Position numbers and translations under genes: made by a program. Shown piece after piece: positions 33,452 to 43,700 of a DNA stretch of 64,000 bases. The notes below the pieces were generated by a model. That model worked only from the letters and a program-made list of their open reading frames with translations. It did no database searches and was not told the DNA's origin. The first letter of the stretch is position 1. Every line of letters begins with the position of its first letter. Origin of the DNA: G963676655 sp963676655 (lineage in GTDB: Bacteria; Verrucomicrobiota; Lentisphaeria; Victivallales; Victivallaceae); the NCBI GenBank assembly GCA_963676655.2, contig CAXXKX010000004.1:372001-436000 (forward strand), written 5' to 3'.

Positions 33452-33527
33452 AATTGGTTTATTCGAGTGCAGGAAAAAATCAGAAAAGTACATGTGTGCC
33501 GATTTAGTGCTTAAAACTCACGAGGAT

Positions 33528-33696
33528 TTTGGAGTGCGGTTAGATTTAACCGCTATGAGGTTGAAACTAGACAATTATTGATGTTGATCCATGGCGAGTT
33601 GGCCATGGCTTATACGACCGCAACCGGGTTGCGGAACACCTTTGAGTATCATGCAAACTTCCATGCCAAAGCGGTTAAATCTAACCGCACTCCAAA
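33528..33696. repeat. REPIN-like element with 26-bp terminal inverted repeats
   Basis: The ends 33528-33553 and 33671-33696 are perfect inverted copies of each other. Each copy itself folds (GCGGTTA-GATT-TAACCGC) next to a TTTGGAGT foot. Two inner hairpins are CCATGGC/GCCATGG (33589-33608) and CCGCAAC/GTTGCGG (33618-33634). Two REP units in inverted orientation around a short spacer define a REPIN. A related half element is at 30487 and a RAYT gene at 59568. It fills the gap 33452-33781. Confidence 0.85.
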
Positions 33697-33781
33697 TAGT
33701 TAGACAGCATCTCTGATTATTTATGACATGTGCTTTTATGATTGATTTTTATAAAAATATGACAAAAGGAGAGATAATATA

Positions 33782-35761
33782 ATGAAAAAACCGGTATGGT
33801 TTATAAAGCTGACAGCGTCATGGAAACTTGTGGCGGTTGCAGTTATTTCATTGTTGGTCGGGGTGATAATTGCCCGATTTATTCCTTTTAATTCCAATCT
33901 TCCGGCTGGTGCTCCAACTGAGAAAACGCAATCTGAGCAGAAAAAGCACCATGAATTCTGGACCTGTTCCATGCACCCTCAGGTCAGGCAGCCGAAACCA
34001 GGAAAGTGTCCTATCTGTTTCATGGATCTGGTGCCGGTAAAAACAACCTCTCCCGAGACCGAAAGTCACATGGCCGAATTAACCCTTTCCCCGCGAGCCC
34101 AAAAGCTGGCCGAAGTGGAAACGGTGCCGGTTGAAAGAAAGTTCGTCAAAAAGCCGGTCAGGATGGTTGGCATGGTTGATTATGACGAATCAAGGATCGC
34201 GCACATAACCGCACGCATGCCGGGCCGGGTCGATAAATTGTATGTAAACTACACCGGGATCGCGGTTCGCAAAGGCGATCACATGGTCGGATATTACAGT
34301 CCAGACCTCTACGTCGCCCAGAAAGAGTTGCTGCAGTCGGCCAAAGCTTATAGTCAAATGGATCCCGGTGCGGATAAAGAATCATTACTTGACCGGTTGG
34401 GAGACAGCAGGAATCTCAATGAAAAAGATATTTTTAACTCGGTTATAAAAAGGTTGAAGTTATGGGGGTTGACTGATATCAATATCAAAAACATCCTGAA
34501 AACTGGCAAAGTCGTGGATTTGATAACCCTCTATGCTCCGATTTCCGGGATTGTTATTCATAAAAACGCCATTGAAGGCAGGTATTTCAAGACCGGGGAC
34601 AGTTTGTTCACGATCGCGGACTTGTCGCGAGTCTGGATCAAGCTTGACGCCTATGAATCTGATATTCCCTGGCTGCATTACGGACAAATGGTTAAATTTA
34701 CGACTAAATCTTATCCGGGAGAAACTTTTGAAGGCAGAATTTCTTTTATCGATCCATTCCTTGACCCCGCGACCAGAACCGTAAAGCTGCGGGTGGATGC
34801 CGCCAACTCTTCCGGCAAGCTGAAGCCGAATATGTTTGTCAACGCGACGGTATATTCCGATGTATCCCGGGAGGGCAGGGCGATTGCGCCTGATCTGGTT
34901 GGGAAATGGATCTGCCCGATGCATCCTGATGTTATCAAGGATCATCCGGGTAAATGCGATATTTGCGGAATGAAACTGGTTAAATCGGAGTCTCTGGGTT
35001 ATATCACAGAAAAAAATCAGGAACCGCCACTGGTCATTCCGGCATCGGCCCCGTTGATAACCGGAGAGCGGGCCGTAGTATATATTAATGACAAACCGGG
35101 ACACTTTTACGGACAGGAAATCAAACTGGGGCCGCGCGCCGGGAATTACTATATCGTAAAATCAGGTTTGAAGGCCGGACAGATGGTCGTGGTCAACGGC
35201 AACTTCAAGATTGACAGCGCCCTGCAAATTCAGGCCAGGCCCAGTATGATGAACATGGATACTTCCGCAACGACCAAACCAGCCGGTTCTAAAAACGAAA
35301 ACACTGAAACAACGCATAAAATGCCGAAGATGTTCAATGAATCCCTTAAAGCCGTTTATGCCGCTTATTTCAGCCTTCAGAAAGCTCTGGCAGATGACAA
35401 TTGGGCCAAAGCAAAGGTCAGTGCCGGAAAAATGTCGGCATCGCTCAAGAAGGTGTATAAACAAGGCGCGGATCAGGAAACGCTCAAAACTCTTGAAAGC
35501 ATATCCGCCGTAGCCGGCGGAATTGAGGCGGCCAAAGACATAACGGCCGCGAGAACACAGTTCAGTAAACTTACCGCGCCGATGGATGCTCTTTTGAGCC
35601 GTACCGGTTCTCCCGGCAAAACCGTATACAAATTTTTCTGTCCGATGTTTATGAATAACCGGGGCGCCTATTGGTTTCAGGACAATCCTGATCTGGTCAA
35701 TCCTTATTATGGGGACGTAATGTTGAAATGCGGCGAAAAAGTTAAAGAATTTGCAAAATGA
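33782..35761 (+). CDS. cusB: Efflux RND transporter periplasmic adaptor, CusB-type with metal-binding domains
   Basis: The 659-residue membrane-fusion protein has an N-terminal membrane anchor (LVAVAVISLLVGVIIARF). A first heavy-metal-binding domain follows (WTCSMHPQVRQPKPGKCPICFMDLVPV, about 58-84), then the CusB core (TVPVERKFVKKPVRMVGMVDYDE, barrel-sandwich, hairpin, and YAPISGIVIHKNA). A second metal-binding domain (WICPMHPDVIKDHPGKCDICGMKL) lies inside the protein, then a DUF3347-like helical domain, and a last Cys-Met segment (KFFCPMFMNNRGAYWFQ). It links CusA to an outer-membrane channel and feeds Cu(I)/Ag(I) to the pump. AAGGAGAG precedes the ATG; the stop overlaps cusA by 4 bp. No CusC-type outer-membrane gene is nearby. 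Confidence 0.92.
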   Translation: MKKPVWFIKLTASWKLVAVAVISLLVGVIIARFIPFNSNLPAGAPTEKTQSEQKKHHEFWTCSMHPQVRQPKPGKCPICFMDLVPVKTTSPETESHMAELTLSPRAQKLAEVETVPVERKFVKKPVRMVGMVDYDESRIAHITARMPGRVDKLYVNYTGIAVRKGDHMVGYYSPDLYVAQKELLQSAKAYSQMDPGADKESLLDRLGDSRNLNEKDIFNSVIKRLKLWGLTDINIKNILKTGKVVDLITLYAPISGIVIHKNAIEGRYFKTGDSLFTIADLSRVWIKLDAYESDIPWLHYGQMVKFTTKSYPGETFEGRISFIDPFLDPATRTVKLRVDAANSSGKLKPNMFVNATVYSDVSREGRAIAPDLVGKWICPMHPDVIKDHPGKCDICGMKLVKSESLGYITEKNQEPPLVIPASAPLITGERAVVYINDKPGHFYGQEIKLGPRAGNYYIVKSGLKAGQMVVVNGNFKIDSALQIQARPSMMNMDTSATTKPAGSKNENTETTHKMPKMFNESLKAVYAAYFSLQKALADDNWAKAKVSAGKMSASLKKVYKQGADQETLKTLESISAVAGGIEAAKDITAARTQFSKLTAPMDALLSRTGSPGKTVYKFFCPMFMNNRGAYWFQDNPDLVNPYYGDVMLKCGEKVKEFAK

Positions 35762-38700
35762 GCGAAAAAAAAGATAATGACATAAGTGCAGTTGATAACC
35801 CGGTTCCACGTACCATTCTGGACAAGGTTATATACTTCTGCATGAAAAACAAGCTCGTTGTGGGCATTTTTGTCGTCTTTGTGATCGTTTGGGCTATTAT
35901 GGTCGCTCCGTTCGACTGGAATATCAAAGGGTTGCCGAGAGATCCGGTCGCGGTTGACGCAATTCCGGATATCGGTGAAAACCAGCAGATTGTGTTTACC
36001 GAATGGCCGGGGCGTTCACCGCAGGATGTTGAGGACCAGATATCTTACCCGCTGACGGTGTCGATGCTGGGGATACCCGGGGTTAAAACGGTTCGGTCCT
36101 ATTCCATGTTCGGATTCTCCACTATTTACATAATTTTCAAGGACAAAATAGATTTTTACTGGTCCCGTTCGAGAGTGCTGGAGAAACTTAACAGCCTGCC
36201 TGCCGGTTCGCTGCCGGAAAATGTGCAGCCGGCGTTAGGCCCGGATGCCACCGCCTTGGGACAGGTCTACTGGTATACATTGGAGGGACTTGATTCGAAA
36301 GGCAATCCGACCGGCGGCTGGGATTTGGACGAATTACGCTCGATTCAGGACTGGTATGTGCGGTATGCCCTCATGGCCGCTGACGGCGTGAGCGAAGTGG
36401 CTTCTGTCGGAGGCTTTGTTCAGGAATACCAGATAGACGTGGAACCCAACGCGCTCAGGGCCTACAATGTTTCATTGCAGGAGGTTTTCAACGCCGTCAG
36501 GATGTCCAATATCGATGTCAGCGCCCGGACCATTGAAGTCAACAAGGCGGAATACGTTATTCGCGGTCTGGGTTTTGTCAAAAGCACAAAGGACATTGAA
36601 AATACGGTAGTCAAGGTTGTTGCGAATACGCCGATATACGTTAAGAACGTCGCGAATGTTGTTCTGGGACCGGCTTTGCGTCGCGGCGCGCTGGATAAAG
36701 ACGGAGCGGAAGTTGTCGGCGGTGTCGCGGTTGTTCGCTATGGAGATAATCCTCTTGCGGCGATAAAACATATCAAGGAAAAAATAAGCGAAATCAGCCC
36801 CGGGTTGCCGGAAAAAGTAATTCTCGATTATTCCAAAGTCGATGAGTCTGAATTAAAGAAATTTGCCGTGTCCCACAATTTCAAGCCCTTTGCCGATAAT
36901 GGTACGCCTGATCAAAAGGTATGGCTGAATGTGATCAAAAACATGCCGAAAGAACAGCGTCCGGCCTGGGCCAGATTGAGTAAAGTAACAATTGTTCCGT
37001 TTTATGACCGGACCGGACTGATTTATGAAACGCTCGGAACATTGAATAAAGCACTGACCGAAGAAATAATGGTGACGGTTATCGTCATTCTGATTATGCT
37101 GATGCATTTGCGGAGTTCTATAGTTATATCGATAACTCTGCCGATGGCGGTCCTGATCTGCTTTATCGCGATGAAATTATTCGGAGTGGACGCCAACATT
37201 GTCGCTTTGTCAGGGATCGCCATCGCTATCGGAACTGTTGTTGACATGGGCATAATTGTTTGTGAGAATATCATCAGGCACCTTGGCCGGATGAAGCCGG
37301 GAGAATCGACTTTTAATACGGTTTACCGTGCCGCCAGCGAAGTGGGCAGTGCGGTTTTGACTGCCGTCATGACCACGGTTGTTGGTTTTCTGCCGGTCTT
37401 TACCATGGTTGGAGCAGAGGGCAAACTATTCCGGCCGCTGGCGTTTACCAAGACTTTTGCGCTGATAGCTTCAGTTATTGTTGCTCTGACCCTGATCCCG
37501 GCGTTGGCTCATTTGCTATTTTCGGTCAATATCAAATCAGATAAATTGAAGCAGCTGGTTTTGATTCTTCTTGCGACGGCGGGAGTGGTCCTGGGTATAT
37601 TTACATTCTGGTGGGCCGGGGCGATTATGGTCGCGTTCGCGCTCTACCACCTGTTCGCGAAAAAGATTCCCGACCACGTTCAAAAATATGTCTTTATGGC
37701 GGTTAACATTCTGGCGGTTTTGACGGTTATGCTTTTCTTGACGCAGGAATGGTCGCCGCTTGGACCCGGGGCCGGACTGATCAGCAACTTTATTGTCGTG
37801 GCGGTTCCGATCAGCGGTCTACTGCTTTTCTTCTGGGGATTCAGAGTAATCTACGCTCCGGTCCTGCGTTGGACCTTGAACCATAAACTGCTGCTGCTAT
37901 CCCTGCCTATGCTGATTATAATTTTCGGGATGACTATATGGCTGGGATTTGACCGGTTATTCGGCTGGCTGCCGGAGCCTGTGAAGAAAAACAATGTCTA
38001 TGCCGCGATTTCACATAAACTGCCCGGACTTGGAAAAGAGTTTATGCCGCCATTGGATGAAGGATCGTTCCTGTTTATGCCGACGACCATGCCGCATGCT
38101 TCGATTGGCGAAGCGATGGATGTGTTGAAGAAACAGGATATGGCAATCAGCGCTATTCCTGAAATTGATAGTGCGGTCGGCAAGATCGGGCGGGCCGATA
38201 CCCCGCTGGACCCGGCTCCGATCTCAATGATCGAGACGGTTATCATTTACAAACCTGAATTCCTGGTGGATAAATCCGGCAACCGGCTGCAATATAAATA
38301 CCAGTACAATCAAAAAGATCTTTTCAGGAATGAAACAGGAAATCCCGTCAAGGCGCCGGACGGCAAACCATATTATGTAGCGGGCAAGTACATACGGGAT
38401 AAAAACGGTAAATTGATTCCGGATATTTTAGGAGTTCCTTTCCGGCTGTGGCGGCCCGCACTCGATCCGAAGCTGAACCCGGCAAGAGTTGCATGGCCGG
38501 GAATTCAAAGCGCCGATGATATATGGAACGAAATCACTGCGGCCGCGGCCATTCCCGGTACTACCTCCGCGCCTAAGCTGCAGCCGATCGCGGCCAGGAT
38601 CGTGATGCTGCAAAGCGGAATGAGAGCGCCGATGGGTATAAAAGTAAAAGGTCCGGACTTGAAAACCATTGAAAAAGTCGGGTTGGAGTTGGAGAAGTTA

Positions 38701-39837
38701 TTGAAAGATGCCCCCGGAGTTGAACCGGAAACGGTTTTTGCCGACAGGATTATCGGGAAGCCGTATCTTGAGATAAAGATAAACCGTAAAGAGATTGCCC
38801 GTTACGGTATCATGGTCAAAGATTTGCAGGATGTCATTGAAGTCGCGATTGGTGGCAAAAAGCTGACAACCACAGTTGAAGGCCGCGAACGCTACCCGGT
38901 CCGGGTTCGTTATATGCGCGAGTTGCGCGATCAGATAGAGAAGATCGGAAAGATTCTCATTGCGTCTCCGAGCGGTCAGCAGATACCGCTGGATCAACTC
39001 GCTGAAATTAAATTTACCAGAGGTCCGCAAATGATCAAAAGCGAAGATACTTTTCTGGTCGGCTATGTTCTTTTTGATAAAAAGCCCGGATATGCGGAAG
39101 TTGATGTCGTTGAAGGAGCCCAGTCGTTTTTGAATGCGAAAATCAAGTCCGGGGAATTGTCAATACCCGAAGGAGTCAGTTACTCTTTTGCCGGAAATTA
39201 TGAGAATCAGCTCCGGGCTCAGAGGACCCTGTCAATTGTCCTGCCGCTGGCCCTGTTGCTGATCTTCCTGATTCTTTATTTTCAGTTTAAATCAGTTCCG
39301 GTTACCGCCCTGGTATTTTCAACCATCGCGGTGGCCTGGTCCGGCGGTTTCATTCTTATCTGGTTATACGGACAGGACTGGTTTCTCAATTTTGCGATCA
39401 TGGGCGAAAATATGCGTGACCTGTTCCAGATGCATGAAATAACCTTGAGCGTGGCGGTCTGGGTTGGCTTTCTGGCTTTATTCGGCATTGCGTCGGATGA
39501 CGGGGTGGTCATTACAACCTATTTGAACCAGTGTTATGAATCGGAAGATATATCAACGGTTGAAAAGCTGCGCAACGCTACGGTTCATGGTGCTTCCCGA
39601 AGGATCAGGCCGTGTCTGATGACCTCTGCTACGACTATTCTGGCGTTGCTGCCGGTGCTTACTTCAACCGGGCGCGGTTCAGATATCATGGTGCCGATGG
39701 CTATTCCGTCATTCGGCGGAATGCTGGTGGTCCTGATTTCTTCATTGGTTATTCCCAATCTGTATTGCGGTATGAAAGAGTTGTCTCTAAAGATTCGGGA
39801 AAAGGGCGCTGCACTTCAAGCAAAGCTGGAAAATTAA
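35758..39837 (+). CDS. cusA: Heavy-metal efflux RND pump, CusA/CzcA family
   Basis: A 1359-residue inner-membrane RND transporter. The start of the porter domain (DAIPDIGENQQIVFTEWPGRSPQDVEDQISYPL) and SYSMFGFSTIYIIFKD are diagnostic of CusA. TM4 carries the proton-relay motif GTVVDMGIIVCEN, and the C-terminal half has ASDDGVVITTYL and RRIRPCLMTSATT. Twelve core membrane segments are expected, with additional hydrophobic segments near 600-690. It is about 300 residues longer than E. coli CusA; the extra sequence lies mainly near residues 360-405, 590-690 and 840-960. Transports Cu(I)/Ag(I) out of the periplasm and cytoplasm using protons. Confidence 0.95.
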   Translation: MSEKKDNDISAVDNPVPRTILDKVIYFCMKNKLVVGIFVVFVIVWAIMVAPFDWNIKGLPRDPVAVDAIPDIGENQQIVFTEWPGRSPQDVEDQISYPLTVSMLGIPGVKTVRSYSMFGFSTIYIIFKDKIDFYWSRSRVLEKLNSLPAGSLPENVQPALGPDATALGQVYWYTLEGLDSKGNPTGGWDLDELRSIQDWYVRYALMAADGVSEVASVGGFVQEYQIDVEPNALRAYNVSLQEVFNAVRMSNIDVSARTIEVNKAEYVIRGLGFVKSTKDIENTVVKVVANTPIYVKNVANVVLGPALRRGALDKDGAEVVGGVAVVRYGDNPLAAIKHIKEKISEISPGLPEKVILDYSKVDESELKKFAVSHNFKPFADNGTPDQKVWLNVIKNMPKEQRPAWARLSKVTIVPFYDRTGLIYETLGTLNKALTEEIMVTVIVILIMLMHLRSSIVISITLPMAVLICFIAMKLFGVDANIVALSGIAIAIGTVVDMGIIVCENIIRHLGRMKPGESTFNTVYRAASEVGSAVLTAVMTTVVGFLPVFTMVGAEGKLFRPLAFTKTFALIASVIVALTLIPALAHLLFSVNIKSDKLKQLVLILLATAGVVLGIFTFWWAGAIMVAFALYHLFAKKIPDHVQKYVFMAVNILAVLTVMLFLTQEWSPLGPGAGLISNFIVVAVPISGLLLFFWGFRVIYAPVLRWTLNHKLLLLSLPMLIIIFGMTIWLGFDRLFGWLPEPVKKNNVYAAISHKLPGLGKEFMPPLDEGSFLFMPTTMPHASIGEAMDVLKKQDMAISAIPEIDSAVGKIGRADTPLDPAPISMIETVIIYKPEFLVDKSGNRLQYKYQYNQKDLFRNETGNPVKAPDGKPYYVAGKYIRDKNGKLIPDILGVPFRLWRPALDPKLNPARVAWPGIQSADDIWNEITAAAAIPGTTSAPKLQPIAARIVMLQSGMRAPMGIKVKGPDLKTIEKVGLELEKLLKDAPGVEPETVFADRIIGKPYLEIKINRKEIARYGIMVKDLQDVIEVAIGGKKLTTTVEGRERYPVRVRYMRELRDQIEKIGKILIASPSGQQIPLDQLAEIKFTRGPQMIKSEDTFLVGYVLFDKKPGYAEVDVVEGAQSFLNAKIKSGELSIPEGVSYSFAGNYENQLRAQRTLSIVLPLALLLIFLILYFQFKSVPVTALVFSTIAVAWSGGFILIWLYGQDWFLNFAIMGENMRDLFQMHEITLSVAVWVGFLALFGIASDDGVVITTYLNQCYESEDISTVEKLRNATVHGASRRIRPCLMTSATTILALLPVLTSTGRGSDIMVPMAIPSFGGMLVVLISSLVIPNLYCGMKELSLKIREKGAALQAKLEN

Positions 39838-40064
39838 TATTCCTTTTTTAATGCTGCATGGCCATTTTATGGAAGGCTGAACGAAAGAGCCGTATTTTTT
39901 TCTTGCAATTTTGCTACATTAGTCTATCTTACTACTATATTTCCTTGAATATCCCGAATAAGGAACATGTGTCGATAAAACAGGCGGACATAAAATTATG
40001 CTGCACTTACAAAACAAGCTGTAGTTTTTTGTGACTACATATTTTTAAGGAGTTGAGTGGTAAT

Positions 40065-40661
40065 ATGAAGTTTTTCTTTAATCTGGTGAAATGGGTCATG
40101 CTGTTTGCGGGTATAGCATTGTTTGTTGATGCGCAAATGAAAATCAGCGCGATGGAGAAAAGCAGAGAAACGGGAATGGCTGATGTGATTATTGACCCTG
40201 CCACCAGCGGTTATTTTTCTGTTTATGACAATTGTGACAAAACCCGGATTATCAGCTTCAAATTGGATCAACCGAGATTTTTTAACCTGTTCAACGAGGG
40301 AAAAATCAGGCTTTATCTTAAAAAAGGTGACTCCTGGAAAGAAATGCGTCCGACTAATTCCCGAAATCAGCCATTTTCCCTGGTCCGCGGTCATGCCGGT
40401 GACGGCAACCTGATCACAATGAAATATGAGGCTGATTTGAGTGGCGATAACGATTATCTGATTACCTTGTCGCCGATCAGATTGACGAATAATCTGGAGG
40501 CATTTGAACTTCTTCCTCAAGTTTTCTGGGGTGTTTTATTGATTGCCGGGGCTTTCCTGGGAGAATGCATCTGTCGTCTGATCATCTTCATTTGTAAAAA
40601 GCTGAAAACCCGCGAACAGGATAATTCAGAAGAAGCGGGCGATGTGGAATATTATCTTTGA
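40065..40661 (+). CDS. Membrane protein of unknown function
   Basis: The 198-residue product has one N-terminal membrane segment (LVKWVMLFAGIALFVDA), a soluble domain of about 130 residues with beta character, and a C-terminal membrane segment (VFWGVLLIAGAFLGECICRLIIFICKK). No family was recognised. The start at ATG 40065 fits best; the AAGGAG at 40047 is slightly far (12 nt) and a TTG at 40053 is too close to it. It ends at a shared terminator facing the giant protein gene. The soluble domain is likely periplasmic. Confidence 0.6.
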   Translation: MKFFFNLVKWVMLFAGIALFVDAQMKISAMEKSRETGMADVIIDPATSGYFSVYDNCDKTRIISFKLDQPRFFNLFNEGKIRLYLKKGDSWKEMRPTNSRNQPFSLVRGHAGDGNLITMKYEADLSGDNDYLITLSPIRLTNNLEAFELLPQVFWGVLLIAGAFLGECICRLIIFICKKLKTREQDNSEEAGDVEYYL

Positions 40662-40711
40662 TCTCCGGTTTAAAAAAAATTACCTCTTGTCCTTAAAGCA
40701 GGCAAAAAAAA

Positions 40712-40740
40712 CTCCGGGAAAAATTTCCCGGAGATTTTTA
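40712..40740. terminator. Bidirectional rho-independent terminator
   Basis: The perfect 10-bp stem CTCCGGGAAA/TTTCCCGGAG (40712-40733) is flanked by ATTTTTA on the right and AAAAAAAA on the left. It can end both the + gene at 40065 and the - gene at 40761. Confidence 0.9.
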
Positions 40741-40760
40741 TCATATGATTTTTTAATAAG

Positions 40761-43700
40761 TTACGCCACGGTTATGTCGAGGTCGTAATTTGTATTGTAC
40801 TTGCCTTTGCCTTTATCAGTTGAAGTAACTTCGACATAATACAGTCCGGCATCGAGATTCATCGCGCTGATTTCAGCGAAACCGTACTTCATGCTGGCAC
40901 ATTCAACCTTCTTGAGCTTGTCTTTGTTGTCATCCCATTTGTAGAGGGTGAGTTTGGCATCTTTATCCTCACCGCTGAGTTCGAAATCATACGACGCCAG
41001 ATCGGTAACTTCAAACTTATAGAAATCACTGGAGTCACCGAATCCGACATAGCCGGACAGGTTGGTTTCCGGGGTGATCTCGGTAGCAGTGTCCCAGGAA
41101 TTGTTGGCGGTTGCCGTGGGGAAGTAGTCGCCGGTTACTGCCAGGTCATAGTAGGTATTGCATTTGCCTTTGCCTTTATCGCCAGACAAAACTTCCACGT
41201 AATAAGTCCCGCCATCAAGCAGAACATTATCGAACATGGCCTCATATTGTCCGGTCCAATTGCTGTATTTTACGGTGGAGGAGGCTACTTTCTTATATTT
41301 ATTGCCATCAAAAACATAGAGCGTCAATTTAGCTTTTTCGTCCAGGCCGGTTAACGCAAAGTCGAACTCGCCCGCCTGGTTAACTGCCAGTTCATAGACG
41401 TCCTGACCGTCGCCGAATCCAACCCAGCCGGATACATTGCCGTCGGCATCCTGATCGAGACTCAGAAGGTCGGACGGGGTTCCTGAACCGTTTTTGAAGT
41501 CCATTTCATCAAATGAAGCATCCGGGAAGTAGTCAGGTACGATGTCAAGAGTATAGCCGGAACTGAAACGTCCCGCGCCTCTGTCGCCGGAAACAACTTC
41601 AATGTAATAGGTGCCGGATTCCAGCAGAATATTCTCAAGTGAAGCGACTTCATAACCGGCCACCGAATCATGTTTTGAAGTAGAGGCGTCAATCTTGATA
41701 ATCAGAGAATTTTCAAGCTTGTACAGATAAATAAGAGTTTTTGCTTCAAGACCGGTCAGACTAAAGTCAAATTCGCCGGAGGAACCTGCGGCGATTTCAA
41801 AGCTGTAACAGTCATAAGCATCCATGACTCCGACATATTCACTGTAGGTATATTCGGATGAAACATCAATGGCAGTTGCTTGTGAGAAGGCATTGCCAAC
41901 CGTGTCACCCGTATTAAAATAGGCTGTATCTGACCAGTCGGTCCAGTTTCCTTCGTTATCAACCGCTTTGACCCGCCAGAACCAGGTGCCGAAGTTCAGA
42001 CCTTCGACCGCCAGTTCCGACGTTGAAACAGTATTTTCCACTGCATCATTGAAAGCCGCGTTATCGGCATACTGGACAACATACTGTTTGACTCCGCTGC
42101 CGTTGGCACCGTCATCGGAGTCGTCCCAATCCAGTAATGCACCGCCGCCATCGATATCAACCGAGAGGCCTACCGGCACAGCCGGAGCAGCCGTGTCTAT
42201 GGCGAAAGCGTCAGTATCGCTCCACTCTGAACCGTTTGCATAATTATCTGTCGCCATGACGCGCCAGTAATATACACCGCCGGAAAGTCCGGTTAATTCC
42301 AGTTCGCATCCGGAAACGATTTGCTGGGCTGCGTTGTCAAATTCAGAATTATCGGCATACTCTACAATGTATTCTTTCAGACCGCTGCCTCCAGTCGCAT
42401 CCGTTGAGGCGCTCCAGGTCAGATATGCATCATTGCCATTGAGATTGCATGAGAGCAGTGCGGGCACGGATGGACCGGTCGTATCAACCAGGAAACTGTT
42501 AACTGAGCTCCAGGCCGACTCGTTGTCATTATAATCCTCCGCTTTAACCCGCCAGTACCAGGTTCCGTCAGTCAGATCGGCCAGGTTAATTTCGCTGACC
42601 GCACTTGACTGGCTTAAGGCGTCAGAGAAACCGGCATTATCAGCGTATTCGACTAAATATGACTGAACGCCGGAAATATTATCAGCAGAGTCATTCCAGT
42701 CAAGTTCCGCATTGGCTCCTGATACCTGATCGCTCAGGCCGTCCGGGACACTTGGCGCGGATGCGTCAACCGCAAAGTATGCAGTATCACTCCAGGCCGA
42801 AGTATTTCCGGCTCCGTCAGTAGCTTTGACCCGCCAGTAATAATTTCCTTCCGGCAGCATTTGAATATCAATATCGCTGGTTGCGACGATTCGAGAGGTG
42901 GAGTTATTGAAACTGGAGTTGTCAGCGTATTCAAATGTATAAGCTTGAATTCCAGTTTTATCATCAGCGGAGTTGGACCAGTCGAATTCGAGCGTATCGT
43001 CGTTGACGGTCATTTCAAGGTCCATCGGGACGCTTGGCGCGATAGTATCCGGAACATAAACATTCAGAGATTCGACTTCACTCCAGTCGCTGACGTTGTT
43101 CAAATTGTCTACCGCCTTGACCCTCCAGTACCAGTCTCCGTCAGCCAGTCCGGATAAATCCAGACTGCTCGAAGTCACGATGGCTTCAACGGCATTGTTG
43201 AAGATGATACTTTGCGAATATTCGACAATATAATAACTGAGACCGGAACCGGAATCATCAGAATCACTCCAGTCAAGTGTGACATCCTGTCCTGAAACGG
43301 AATCGGTCAATCCGGACGGTATGGTCGGCGGGGTAAAATCCACCAGTTCCTCAAGGTCATAAACGTAAGCGCTGCCGGAATCTTCTCCTGCGACATCATC
43401 ACCGTTGGCGCCGACAACAAGTTTGTCTGAATCCAGGGCGACTGACCAACCGAAGAAATCTTCGGAGGAGCCGTCGTCTGAAGAAATTTTGGTTTCCAAC
43501 CAGTCAGAGCCGTCCCATTGGAAAATGTATGTACTGCCGGAGCCGTTTCCGTTATCGTCGTCGCCGTGCGCACCAACGACAATAACATCTCCCTGAATAT
43601 CCACGGACCAGCCGAAGCCGTCGCCGGAAATTATATCAGAGGAAAGCAACTTGTATTCGTCCCATGAATCACCATTTCTGGTATAAACATACACCGCTCC

